Assembly (NCBI GenBank): GCA_021806205.1
Contig: JAJZXX010000045.1
Location: 1 to 39,114 of the forward strand
Length of the DNA: 39,114 nucleotides
Direction: 5' to 3'
Source of the DNA: Bacillota bacterium
Lineage (GTDB): Bacteria > Bacillota > Sulfobacillia > Sulfobacillales > Sulfobacillaceae
Positions 17,183 through 25,194 of this stretch are shown piece after piece. Position 1 is the first letter of the stretch, and every line of letters starts with the position of its first letter. The notes below the pieces were generated by a model that did not search any database, had not been told where the DNA came from, and saw nothing but the letters and a program-made list of their open reading frames with translations. Made by a program: the position numbers and the translations under genes.

Positions 17183-17590
17183 TAATCCGTTGCTAACTCA
17201 ATCCGTGATGTGCATGGGTATCTTCTCTTGAAAGATAAGGCGGCCCACAGTGATCTTCAAACACCTGAGGACACCATCATCTTCTCCAATTTGCTCTGAT
17301 AGAGGCTACGTGGGATAGGGACAAAATAGACATGCAATGCGCGGTACCATCTTTCTACCGAAAGCACTCGAAGGGTAGCACTGCCATGGTCCTACGCCGT
17401 CTGGGACACTATATCCGGTCAAGGGGGTTACGTGCTAACGAAGAAGGCTCCATCATCCGTACGTCCCAGGGGTCATTCGTTCCAGCCTTTGGGCCGGTGT
17501 GTTAACGAATTGCGCATCTTTGGGAAGAATAGCCGATGGATCGAATCCTTGAGGGAGCATCTCGGGTCATGGGTCGGCTGAAATCCGGTT
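17183..17590. other. Gene-free stretch upstream of the MFS gene
   Basis: No supported gene, RNA or repeat is visible. All three plus-strand frames carry stops. Some segments read like worn coding sequence, continuing into the remnant listed from 17591. Confidence 0.5.
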
Positions 17591-17876
17591 GAGCCGTATT
17601 ACCGCACCCTCTTGTTGGCGCAATTGGCCGAATGCGGACCCCAGCGTTCAGGGACTCTCCGGAACCGTCAGCCCACTAACACGAGAAAAACCACTTCGGC
17701 GGCGGATCATACTTTGGCTGACGATAAACGTATTCTTAAAGCCTAGCGGCAGAATCCGGGCGAACCCGACCAAGAATCAGCCCAAGCTTCTTCGGTTTGC
17801 AATAAAGCGACCCGCGTACGATTAAATGCGTACGTCGAGGTCATAGACCTAACGTATCGGCTAAAACCGCCGGATT
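17591..17876 (+). pseudogene. Decayed ORF of unknown origin
   Basis: From the GAG codon at 17591 a frame runs about 95 codons with a protein-like sequence (EPYYRTLLLAQLAECGPQRS, then LADDKRILKA), one in-frame TAG at 17744, then NPGEPDQESAQAS and RVRLNAYVEVIDLTYRLKPP. It has no start codon with a ribosome site. It could be the end of a broken transposase or host gene; I do not recognise it. It points towards the uppP 3' end. Confidence 0.3.
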
Positions 17877-18731
17877 TTATACGCCCAACAGTGCCAGAAC
17901 GGCCACGACTAAAGTGATACCCGCAATCGCAAACGTCGCCGTCGAGGTGCGCCATCGACTCGCCAAGCCAATCACGGCCCGAATCGCTAAAAACGAAACG
18001 ACGGCTGCCACCAGAACCATGATAATGGTCGTCGTCAGTCCAATTTGAGCAATCGCTGCGGTTCCACCGTGACCGATGATTAGCGGCACAACACCGGCCC
18101 CTACCAACGCTAAAACATCCAACATAAACGATAGGCGAATCGCCTCGCGGGCATCAAACCCCGCCCACAATAACGGAGTAATCGTCATGCCACTGCGACT
18201 AATCCCCGGTAGTCCCGCCAACCCCTGCATGGCGCCCGTCAGAATGGAGGTGCCCACTCCCGGCACTCGATCGGAGGATGGTGCATCCATCTCACGGGAT
18301 TGGCTGACCATTTTCTCCTTTTTCCGCACAATGAAACCGGTAAAGAATAGCAAAATACCGATCACGACCATGGCTGCAGAACCGCCAATGGCGCTAAAGG
18401 CATGGCGCACCGCGATGTACGCCGGAATGCCGGTGACGCCCGTTGCCAATGTCGCCACGAACAAAAACCGCAAGAGCCGCGAGTAATAATCTTTGCCGAA
18501 TGGGTGTGCCAACGCTTTTATCGTGCGTACCACTTCGAGGCGAAAATAATACACTGCGGCAAAAAATGAGCCAAAGTTGGCGATTAGTCCAAGATCGTAG
18601 GCATTTTGGACTTTAATGCCGATCACCGTAAAGTAAATCGTAATCATGGTCTTGCTGCTCACCGGAAGCCATTCCACAATGCCTTGAATGAGACCGGCGA
18701 TAAGCGCTGGGATGAGATAATGGTGACTCAG
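17877..18731 (-). CDS. uppP: Undecaprenyl-diphosphatase family protein (UppP/BacA), variant
   Basis: Members remove a phosphate from undecaprenyl diphosphate at the membrane, recycling the cell wall carrier. The protein has about eight membrane segments. Family motif 1 appears as QGIVEWLPVSSKTMITIYF and motif 2 as LPGISRSGMTITPLLWAG, matching E...PVSS and PGxSRSG. Motif 1 differs from the usual PVSSSGH: Lys-Thr-Met replaces Ser-Gly-His, so the usual His is missing and activity or substrate may differ. The start is hard to place. AAGGAG lies eight bases before a CTG codon at 18731, which gives the expected N-terminus; a GTG at 18740 overlaps the site, and the TTG at 18788 falls in a promoter-like element. 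Confidence 0.8.
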   Translation of the reverse strand: MSHHYLIPALIAGLIQGIVEWLPVSSKTMITIYFTVIGIKVQNAYDLGLIANFGSFFAAVYYFRLEVVRTIKALAHPFGKDYYSRLLRFLFVATLATGVTGIPAYIAVRHAFSAIGGSAAMVVIGILLFFTGFIVRKKEKMVSQSREMDAPSSDRVPGVGTSILTGAMQGLAGLPGISRSGMTITPLLWAGFDAREAIRLSFMLDVLALVGAGVVPLIIGHGGTAAIAQIGLTTTIIMVLVAAVVSFLAIRAVIGLASRWRTSTATFAIAGITLVVAVLALLGV

Positions 18732-18754
18732 AACTGGCACTCCTTTTAGATCCA

Positions 18755-18788
18755 CATATATTTTTGGATGGAACCCACACCTTGTCAA
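18755..18788 (-). promoter_or_regulatory. Possible promoter of the uppP homologue
   Basis: A perfect TTGACA (18783-18788 on the minus strand) lies 28 bases upstream of an A/T-rich block (18755-18765). The block offers only approximate -10 boxes, AAAAAT at 17-base spacing or AAATAT at 19. The -35 match is good and the -10 is weak. Confidence 0.35.
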
Positions 18789-18809
18789 CGAACCAAAACA
18801 CGAAATGTT

Positions 18810-18823
18810 GCCGATAAGTCGGC
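18810..18823 (-). terminator. Small hairpin after the aldo/keto reductase gene
   Basis: GCCGA and TCGGC pair around TAAG, 27 bases past the reductase stop. The minus-strand tail AACATTTCG is not a strong T run, so terminator function is doubtful. Confidence 0.25.
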
Positions 18824-18849
18824 TCGTCGACCACGGCTAAGGCAAAGCT

Positions 18850-19833
18850 CTAGCGCACCACCACACGACTACTCTCATGGTCTAGCGCCTGATGATCGCT
18901 CTTGGAAAGGCTCCAACCCATGGCGCCAGCATTTTGCACCGCTTGGCTCACCCGCATCGCCCCAGGTATGGCTAGTATGCGCCCGCCAGACCGGGTAATT
19001 ATCCAGTTAAGCGCCACTTGGGCCGGGGTCACCTGATAATTCTCGGCTATGGATTGGAGCACGTCAATGAGCGAGCGCGTGCGGTTAATATAGGCTAAAC
19101 GAAAATGCGAGTCCAACTTGCGCATCCCCCACGGAACGCGCTGATTTTCATGAAACTTTCCCGACAGAAGTCCTTGCGCCAGCGGCGAGTACGCGATAAT
19201 GCTCATCCCTAAATCTTCTGCAGCGGCTAAGATACCGTTTGATTCGATGCGGCGGTCCAAGAGATGATAGCGTACTTGATTGGACACCAATCGGTGGCCG
19301 TGAGACTTTAATGCACGATGCGCTTCGCGCATTTGACGCAAGGAAAAATTACTCACGCCCGCATGCTTGATAAGACCACGATCCAATAGGCGCGCCATCG
19401 ATTCCATTTGCTGGGCTATCGTTGACCGGGAATAAGGCTGATGAACCTGATACAGCGTAATCGGCCACTGACCCAGAGCAGCCAGACGTCCTGGGACGCT
19501 TCTTTCAAGATGTGGAGCGGTTCGCCAAAGCGGCCACCACTTGGTCGCAATAAAGGCAGTATCCAAAGATACATCTAATTCTCGCATGGCCTGGCCTAAA
19601 ACTTCTTCAGATCGTCCTTTCCCGTACACTTCGGCCGTATCAAACCAATTAACGCCGTGGTTGAGGGATTCTTCCACAATCGAGAGGATCAGAGCCCAAT
19701 CTAAGCGCGGCCAAAACTTTCCTACTAGTCCACGACCCTGACTAAACTGCCAGGTTCCAAGCCCAATTGGCGAGAGCCAAGTATCACTCTCACCCAACCG
19801 CACTGTCGAACTCTTTGTCTTGGCTATTGTCAT
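18850..19833 (-). CDS. Aldo/keto reductase
   Basis: An NAD(P)H-dependent oxidoreductase of the TIM-barrel AKR superfamily. The catalytic tetrad is in place: D65 and Y70 (NWFDTAEVYGKG), K98 (FIATKWW) and H131 (YQVHQPY). Later motifs GVSNFSLRQM, NQVRYHLLDR and SPLAQGLLSGKF are also typical. Length is 327, normal. The substrate cannot be predicted. The ATG has no ribosome binding site, and a TATAAT ends six bases before it, so the mRNA may be leaderless. Confidence 0.92.
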   Translation of the reverse strand: MTIAKTKSSTVRLGESDTWLSPIGLGTWQFSQGRGLVGKFWPRLDWALILSIVEESLNHGVNWFDTAEVYGKGRSEEVLGQAMRELDVSLDTAFIATKWWPLWRTAPHLERSVPGRLAALGQWPITLYQVHQPYSRSTIAQQMESMARLLDRGLIKHAGVSNFSLRQMREAHRALKSHGHRLVSNQVRYHLLDRRIESNGILAAAEDLGMSIIAYSPLAQGLLSGKFHENQRVPWGMRKLDSHFRLAYINRTRSLIDVLQSIAENYQVTPAQVALNWIITRSGGRILAIPGAMRVSQAVQNAGAMGWSLSKSDHQALDHESSRVVVR

Positions 19834-19839
19834 ACTGGC

Positions 19840-19868
19840 ATTATAGCGTGTCGGGCACTTACGCTATA
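19840..19868 (-). promoter_or_regulatory. Promoter and operator-like palindrome for a possibly leaderless reductase mRNA
   Basis: On the minus strand TATAAT (19840-19845) is followed by six bases and then the ATG, which places the start of transcription at or near the start codon. The box overlaps a perfect inverted repeat, TATAGCGT (19842-19849) and ACGCTATA (19861-19868), with 11 bases between the arms. A repressor there would block the promoter. No clear -35 box is seen. Confidence 0.45.
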
Positions 19869-19970
19869 GGCATCATCGCGCCAGGTCGTCCCACCCATAC
19901 GCACACTCGTCCAAATCTTGATGGCCGATTTGGACGGATTGGATCTTCAGAAAACGAGCACCGAGCTTAA

Positions 19971-20711
19971 CATCGAATTGACGGGCGGGATGGCCACCTG
20001 ATGGGACCGGCCTATGGGACGAACTATATGTCCTTTATCGTAGTAGGCGTGGCTGTTAACGTATTTCTGTATACAAACCTGGTAGATCCTTATACCCGCA
20101 TTGCCCGCAGCTACTTCAATGGCACCATGGATTTATATCGATTGAGCCCGATGTTCATTTTCACCCCGCTTTTGGGACTAATGACTAAGTCCCTCCTAGA
20201 CGACTATCCCCGGCTTTTGGTTGTCGGCGCGTTTGGCGTCTGGCTCTTCGGTGCCGTGTTTCAGTTCAACTATTGGCTCTTGGCTTTAGGATTTACGGCC
20301 TTGCTCCTCATAGCAGCTTTCGGAATCGGCATGCTGAGCGCCAGTTCCTTTTATTTATGGAACATTAAACGGGGTACCGAGCCGGTTCGTCTTATCGTTC
20401 AGCAACTGTTCGCCGCGTTGTTAGCGGGCACCTATTATCCAGTGACGGTCTTGCCTCGCCCCTTACAATGGATGGATGGCTTGATTCCGCAGACCTATGC
20501 ATTTGATGCGCTCCGCCGTTCGATGGATCCACACGCCCGCCTATCACGGGCGGTGTTGCCATTGCAAAAGATATTGCCGTGGTCCCCGTTAACCGTGGAT
20601 GTCGCCGCACTGGCCTTGATGGCCATCATTCTGGTGCCGTTAGGCCTTTTCGCCTATGCTCGCGGCATCGAGAAGGCTCGGCGAGACGGGAGTCTGACGC
20701 GATGGCAATAA
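19971..20711 (+). pseudogene. ABC-2 type permease, N-terminally truncated
   Basis: Membrane half of an export ABC transporter. The readable protein (ATG at 20001, 236 residues) has five to six membrane segments and ABC-2 features (NGTMDLYRLSPM, AALLAGTYYPVTVLPRPLQW). It aligns by eye with the second permease downstream: GTNYMSFIVVGVAVNVFLYT here matches GENYVVYVLMGVLLNQVAIA there. That comparison shows about 65 N-terminal residues missing. The frame is closed by a TAA at 19968, and there is no ribosome site at the ATG. The stop overlaps the ATPase start (ATGGCAATAA). The two genes that follow are also broken. Confidence 0.7.
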
Positions 20712-21463
20712 TCGTCGTAGAGAACCTGGCTAAACAATACCCGCGGAAGCCCCCGACCATCGCGGTGGAGGGCGCAAGCCTTACGCTCGGACCAGGACGC
20801 ATTCTGGGCATTTTGGGCCCCAGTTTACGGGCTCTATGGGATAAAGGCGCGCCAACGCATTATGGAACTCTTGGAACAGCTCAATTTGATCAGCCAACGG
20901 GATGCCTGGCCGATGCACATTAGTGCCGGGCAACGCCAGCGCCTCGCCTTGGCCCGCTCGCTGCTGGCGGACAATCGTCTGATCTTCTTAGACGAACCAA
21001 CTAATAAGCTGGATGCTGAGGGCATCCGGTCAGTGCGCGACTTGATTCGGGATCTGAACACCCATCACGGCGTCAGTGTCGTGTGACGACCCATGTGATG
21101 GAAGAAGCCGAGGAACTTTGTACCGACATTGCTCTCATGTCACAGGGCCGCCTGATCCAGATGGGCCTACCCGCGATCTTCTCCAAGCGGTCAACCCATT
21201 CGGCTAACCCTGGCGGGGCCGGTGGTCGTGCCTGATGAAGCTCATCCTTGGCCTAAAGTCGAACGGTGGACCGTGGACACTGGAGCACAGCTCGGGACCA
21301 GACGGTGATCACCGTCTGGTCCCGAGATCTTCAATCGACCACATCAGCCTTGCTTAACTGGGTTTCTCAGGGAGGGTGGCATCTCGTGAGCATGACCACT
21401 AATCGGCCCTCGCTCGATGATGTCTTGACGGCGTGGATTCCACGACGGGAGGGACAGCCATGA
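20702..21463 (+). pseudogene. ABC transporter ATPase, broken by deletion and frameshifts
   Basis: Once the ATPase of the flanking permeases. It begins well (VVENLAKQYPRKPPTIAVEG... ILGILGP at 20822). Then the Walker A loop and about 70 residues are deleted, and the reading continues in another frame (LYGIKARQRIMELLEQLNLI, HISAGQRQRLALARSLLADN, LIFLDEPTNKLD). A second frameshift near 21080 is needed to read TTHVMEEAEELCTDIALMSQ. A third lies near 21185 and a fourth at the palindrome 21291-21326, after which the C-terminus reads VITVWSRDLQSTTSALLNWV. With Walker A gone it cannot be a working ATPase. Its end overlaps the next gene in an ATGA junction. Confidence 0.8.
21291..21326. repeat. Perfect 36-bp palindrome inside the ATPase pseudogene
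   Basis: Two 18-base arms are exact reverse complements with no loop; the left arm begins CTCGGGACC and the centre is TGATCA. The right arm is the natural coding sequence (VITVWSR). The left arm interrupts the frame, so about 11 bases appear to have been added as an inverted copy of the neighbouring strand. Confidence 0.85.
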
Positions 21464-22330
21464 CCACCCCCCAGACCACTATAGAAGTCCAACCCCTAAG
21501 TACCAGTGGACTCCTTCGCGCATCATGGGCCGGCATGTGGCTCGAGTACAAAAGCTTGCGCCTTTATCGCGCCAATCTTTGGCTGACAGCGATTCAAGAG
21601 CTCACCACCGTCGGGGTGTGGTACTTTGTCGGGGCATTCCTAAGCCCAGTCGCTAATGGCGTGGTCACTCGCTATGGAGAGAACTACGTTGTCTACGTGC
21701 TCATGGGCGTGCTGTTGAACCAGGTGGCCATTGCCGCACTGAACACACCTTTTCGGACCGTGTCTGACGCCTTTTGGGACAAACGTCTGGAGACATATCG
21801 CCTCCAATCGCATGGCATTTGGGGCAATCTTTTGGGGCGTTTGGCCTGGTCCGTATTGTTTGACCATCTTGCAAGGCTTGATGGTGGTCGTCTTGATCAT
21901 GGCCGGGTTGCTGCCGATTACGCATCAGGTGAGTCTCGTTAGCGTGGCTCTGGCTTGGTTTTTGGTGGTGGTGGCCAATGCCGGTTTGGGCTTGATGGGT
22001 GCCAGCCTCTTCTTTCTTCTCGAGGTTAAAAAAGGCCAGGACCCTATTACCTGGATATACGGCTACTTGATTCAAATCGTGACCGGGCTTTATGTCCCAA
22101 TCCGGGTATTACCCATCTGGTTAGCAAGTGTGGGACGAGTATTGCCCCAAACGTATGCGTTTGAAATCATGCGCTTAGCCACCTTGTCTGGAGTTTCGAT
22201 CGCATCCCTAGGGACTTTTTTTGTCGGGTTGGGTCTCGGGTCCACGACGGCAATGGGTCTTGGAATCCTGATGATGATTTGGGCGTTGCGCCACGCGGAA
22301 AAGGCAGCAGGACTAGGCGTGGTCGTCTAA
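21460..22330 (+). pseudogene. ABC-2 type permease with a frameshift
   Basis: Second membrane subunit of the same dead transporter. The first frame (21460-21942) gives a soluble N-terminus, then WLTAIQELTTVGVWYFVGAF, YVVYVLMGVLLNQVAIAAL and FWDKRLETYRLQSHGIWGNL. Near 21850-21890 the coding frame shifts by one base. It continues as ILQGLMVVVLIMAGLLPI, FLVVVANAGLGLMGASLFFL and GLYVPIRVLPIWLASVGRVL to the stop at 22328. Without the shift it would be about 290 residues with six membrane segments. A sequencing error could explain this gene alone, but the ATPase beside it has several lesions. Confidence 0.75.
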
Positions 22331-22517
22331 AAGGCAGGTGTAGACCCCGAGCGATTAAGAAAAGTATGCCAAACCTAATTCGCCCCCTGCGCCTCCCCGA
22401 TCCCAGTAGGGATCTTTAATGGCAAATACACGACTAAGATTTGCCAGTCTGTCCGCGCTGGAATAGGGAACACCGTAGGGCAATCTTTTGGGAATCCCGC
22501 GGTCAAACAACAGAAGC

Positions 22518-22865
22518 CTACGCCTTACGGGAGTCTGGCGATTCCTCCTGAGTTTGTGCCGATGCCCCCAACTTTTCGCCAAACGCCGCCTGGATCAGTT
22601 TGAGCGGCAAGCGTGCCATACCCTCTAGCGCCCAAATCACCTCGTCGGCGCCCTCCGCCCACGCGTTATGCCGGTTTTTAAGTTGCCGACGCGCAATCCG
22701 AAACGGTGAAGCCACCATGGTATCCACGTACCACAGCTCTTGACGGATCGCTTGATTGAGAGTACTCGGTGCGGTCATGGCCGGCTTGGGATGTTTTCGC
22801 AGTGGCTTTCGCACGCTTTGGTGTTCCGGTTCCCGTCGTTGCTTATGATCGTTCAAGAATATCAC
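22518..22865 (-). CDS. Hypothetical protein, 115 residues
   Basis: I do not recognise this protein. Residues 1-30 are basic and polar. Residues 35-100 look helical (LNQAIRQELWYVDTMVASPF, RQLKNRHNAWAEGADEVIWA, LEGMARLPLKLIQAAFG), and the tail is acidic and polar. There are no membrane segments. The GTG start has AGGGGAA almost touching it, so a slightly later start is possible. It is divergent from panD. The amphipathic helices suggest a real protein, perhaps structural or membrane-associated. Confidence 0.5.
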   Translation of the reverse strand: MIFLNDHKQRREPEHQSVRKPLRKHPKPAMTAPSTLNQAIRQELWYVDTMVASPFRIARRQLKNRHNAWAEGADEVIWALEGMARLPLKLIQAAFGEKLGASAQTQEESPDSRKA

Positions 22866-22988
22866 TTCCCCTATTTTTTACGATAGCGTTTCACATTCAA
22901 ACCATCCTATGCGCACGCCGAAAACTTTACTCGCATACATACCTAGTGGGAAACCATTCTCCCGAACCCAACCAAAGGAGACCTGAGT

Positions 22989-23375
22989 GTGTTCCGCGAA
23001 ATGCTAAAATCCAAAATTCATCGGGCCACGGTAACTGAGTCGAATCTCAACTACTTAGGTAGCCTCACTCTAGGCTACGCGCTATGTGAAGCTTCTGACC
23101 TCTTGGCCAACGAATTGGTTCACGTCACCAATATTAATAGCGGTGACCACTGGGTGACGTACGTCATCAAAGATCGTGACAATCCCGGATCGGTGTGTTT
23201 AAACGGTACGGCCGCCCGACATTTTCATCCAGGCGACCCGGTTATCATCATGGCGTATGGTCACTTCTCCCCGAGAGAAATCCGTCAGGGCATCCGGCCG
23301 CGCGTTGTCCACGTCGACGAAGACAACCGCATTATCCAAGTCCAAGGAGGGGAAGAACCGTTTAGGTTGGGCTAA
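22989..23375 (+). CDS. panD: Aspartate 1-decarboxylase PanD
   Basis: Makes beta-alanine from L-aspartate for pantothenate and coenzyme A. It is made as a proenzyme that cleaves itself at Gly24-Ser25 to form the pyruvoyl group; that pair is present (YLGSLTL). K9, T57, Y58 and N72 match the E. coli positions without gaps. Residue 54, the Arg that binds the substrate carboxylate in E. coli, is His here. Length is 128, normal. The GTG start has AAAGGAG eight bases upstream. No other pan genes are nearby. It is convergent with the ABC exporter genes. Confidence 0.95.
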   Translation: MFREMLKSKIHRATVTESNLNYLGSLTLGYALCEASDLLANELVHVTNINSGDHWVTYVIKDRDNPGSVCLNGTAARHFHPGDPVIIMAYGHFSPREIRQGIRPRVVHVDEDNRIIQVQGGEEPFRLG

Positions 23376-23403
23376 AAACATGGGGCGTGGTGTTCTGCGC
23401 GTG

Positions 23404-25194
23404 TTATGCAGAATCCTCGCGGTTCCCCTGCTGCAACCGGTACATATTGTAGTACAACCCTGCTTGAGCGATTAGCTCATGGTGCGTGCCGCGCTCTACC
23501 ACTTCGCCATGGTGCAATACCAGGATTAAATCTGCGTCCTGAATCGTGGATAATCGGTGGGCCACAGCAATGGTCGTGCGCCCTTGGCGCATCTTTTCGA
23601 GAGCCCTTTGAATGGCGTCTTCGGTTTCTGTGTCCACACTTGCGGTAGCTTCGTCGAGCACCAGAATAACTGGATTTCTCACCATCGTTCGCGCCAACGA
23701 CAGCAGTTGCCGCTGCCCGGTGGACAAGGTCGCACCGCGTTCACCCACAGCCTCATTGTAGCCACGAGGCATCCGATTGATAAAGCGATCGGCTTGGACG
23801 AACTGGGCGGCGCCTTCAATCTCTGACTGGGTAATGTCTTGGTCCCCGAGACGGATATTGGAACGGATGTCACCCACAAATAAAAAGGGGTCCTGTAAGA
23901 CCAACCCCATTTTCTCATGCAGCTCTTCTTCTTGGAATTCGGCGAGATCATGCCCGTCAATGGTGATGCGACCATGAATCACCGGATAAAAACGCATCAG
24001 TAAGTTAACCGTGGAGCTCTTCCCGCTACCCGTATGGCCCACCAACGCAACGGTCTGCCCTGGCTTTGCCGTAAAACTTACATGCTTAAGCACCTCGGTG
24101 TGTCCGTCGTAAGCAAATGACACGTCCTCAAATGATACCTCTCCCCGCGTAATGGTGGGAGTGAGGTCCCCGCGCGGCATCGGCCTTCGGGCAGGATTGT
24201 CCAGGATCTGAAACACCCGGTGGGAAGACACCATCGCCTGCTGAAATGAATTAAGGCGCTGCAACATGTTGTTCACGGGCTCGAAAAATCTGCTAAGCAG
24301 ACTAACAAACGCATAGAGAACCCCGATATTGACTCGCGCGTGGGTGAGTGACCCCATGCCAAAAAAGCCCAGGACTAGCATGATGCTAAAAAGATAAATC
24401 GCCTCCGTTAACGGGCGCAGCAATATCCCGTTAATTTGGGTGTTGCGATAGCGAGCCTGGCGGTAGGATTCGTTGATATCGCCAAATTCCCGGCGCATTC
24501 GCGGCTCTTGACGCATAATCTGAATAATGCTCATGCCCTGCAAAGACTCGTTGAGTTTGGCGTTAAGAAGCGCCAGTCGCTGGCGTGCCGCATGAAATAC
24601 GGGACTGGACCAGCGCTGATAAAGCCACATGATGAGACCAATCATGGGAATGATAGCCAACGCATACAATGTCAGACGCGCATCCAGGACAAACATGGTG
24701 ATTACGACGCCGATTAACATGGCGATATTCTGGGTAAAGGTGTTTAAAACCGTCATGAACATATCCAAAATGGCCTGGGTGTCGTTGGTAATCCGGGAGA
24801 CCAGCACGCCCACCGGCGTCTGATCGAAAAATGACAACGTCAAATCCTGAATCTTATCAAACAAATCGACCCGCAGCCGTTGGATAATATCGAGGGCCAA
24901 CATCTGAAAGAGCAAGAGTTGCGCCACATTAAATGCGGCTGTCAGTAAAATCAGTAAAATATACGCCAGACCCAATTCAATCAGGCGGTCCTTGGGAAAA
25001 TGCCGCGGAATCAAGTAGCGGTCTAAAAAGATTTTGATCAGCACGGGCTGCAATACATCCGCACCCGTGGCTGCCCCCAAACAGACCAAAGCCAGCATCA
25101 GCCGCGACTTATGGGGCAACATGTAACGCATGAGCCGCCAAAAAGTGCCTGAGGGAACGGTGGACACTTTAGGATCAAAGGACTCCAAACTCAC
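23404..25194 (-). CDS. ABC exporter half-transporter, catalytic-site subunit
   Basis: The second half of a likely heterodimeric multidrug or lipid exporter (YheH/LmrD/TM288 type). Six membrane helices occupy residues 25-310, and the nucleotide-binding domain begins near 345. Walker A is GHTGSGKSS, the signature is LSTGQRQLLSLAR, and Walker B is VILVLDEATASVD with the catalytic Glu. The H-loop is AHRLSTIQDAD. The GTG start overlaps the upstream gene stop (GTGA) and has GGAGG nine bases before it. The signature departs from LSGGQ at one position, as expected for the subunit that faces the weak site of its partner. Confidence 0.92.
   Translation of the reverse strand: MSLESFDPKVSTVPSGTFWRLMRYMLPHKSRLMLALVCLGAATGADVLQPVLIKIFLDRYLIPRHFPKDRLIELGLAYILLILLTAAFNVAQLLLFQMLALDIIQRLRVDLFDKIQDLTLSFFDQTPVGVLVSRITNDTQAILDMFMTVLNTFTQNIAMLIGVVITMFVLDARLTLYALAIIPMIGLIMWLYQRWSSPVFHAARQRLALLNAKLNESLQGMSIIQIMRQEPRMRREFGDINESYRQARYRNTQINGILLRPLTEAIYLFSIMLVLGFFGMGSLTHARVNIGVLYAFVSLLSRFFEPVNNMLQRLNSFQQAMVSSHRVFQILDNPARRPMPRGDLTPTITRGEVSFEDVSFAYDGHTEVLKHVSFTAKPGQTVALVGHTGSGKSSTVNLLMRFYPVIHGRITIDGHDLAEFQEEELHEKMGLVLQDPFLFVGDIRSNIRLGDQDITQSEIEGAAQFVQADRFINRMPRGYNEAVGERGATLSTGQRQLLSLARTMVRNPVILVLDEATASVDTETEDAIQRALEKMRQGRTTIAVAHRLSTIQDADLILVLHHGEVVERGTHHELIAQAGLYYNMYRLQQGNREDSA

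Noticed and set aside
21266..21463. 65-codon ORF as a separate gene
   Set aside because: It is the C-terminal end of the broken ATPase in its own frame, entered by chance through an upstream GTG.
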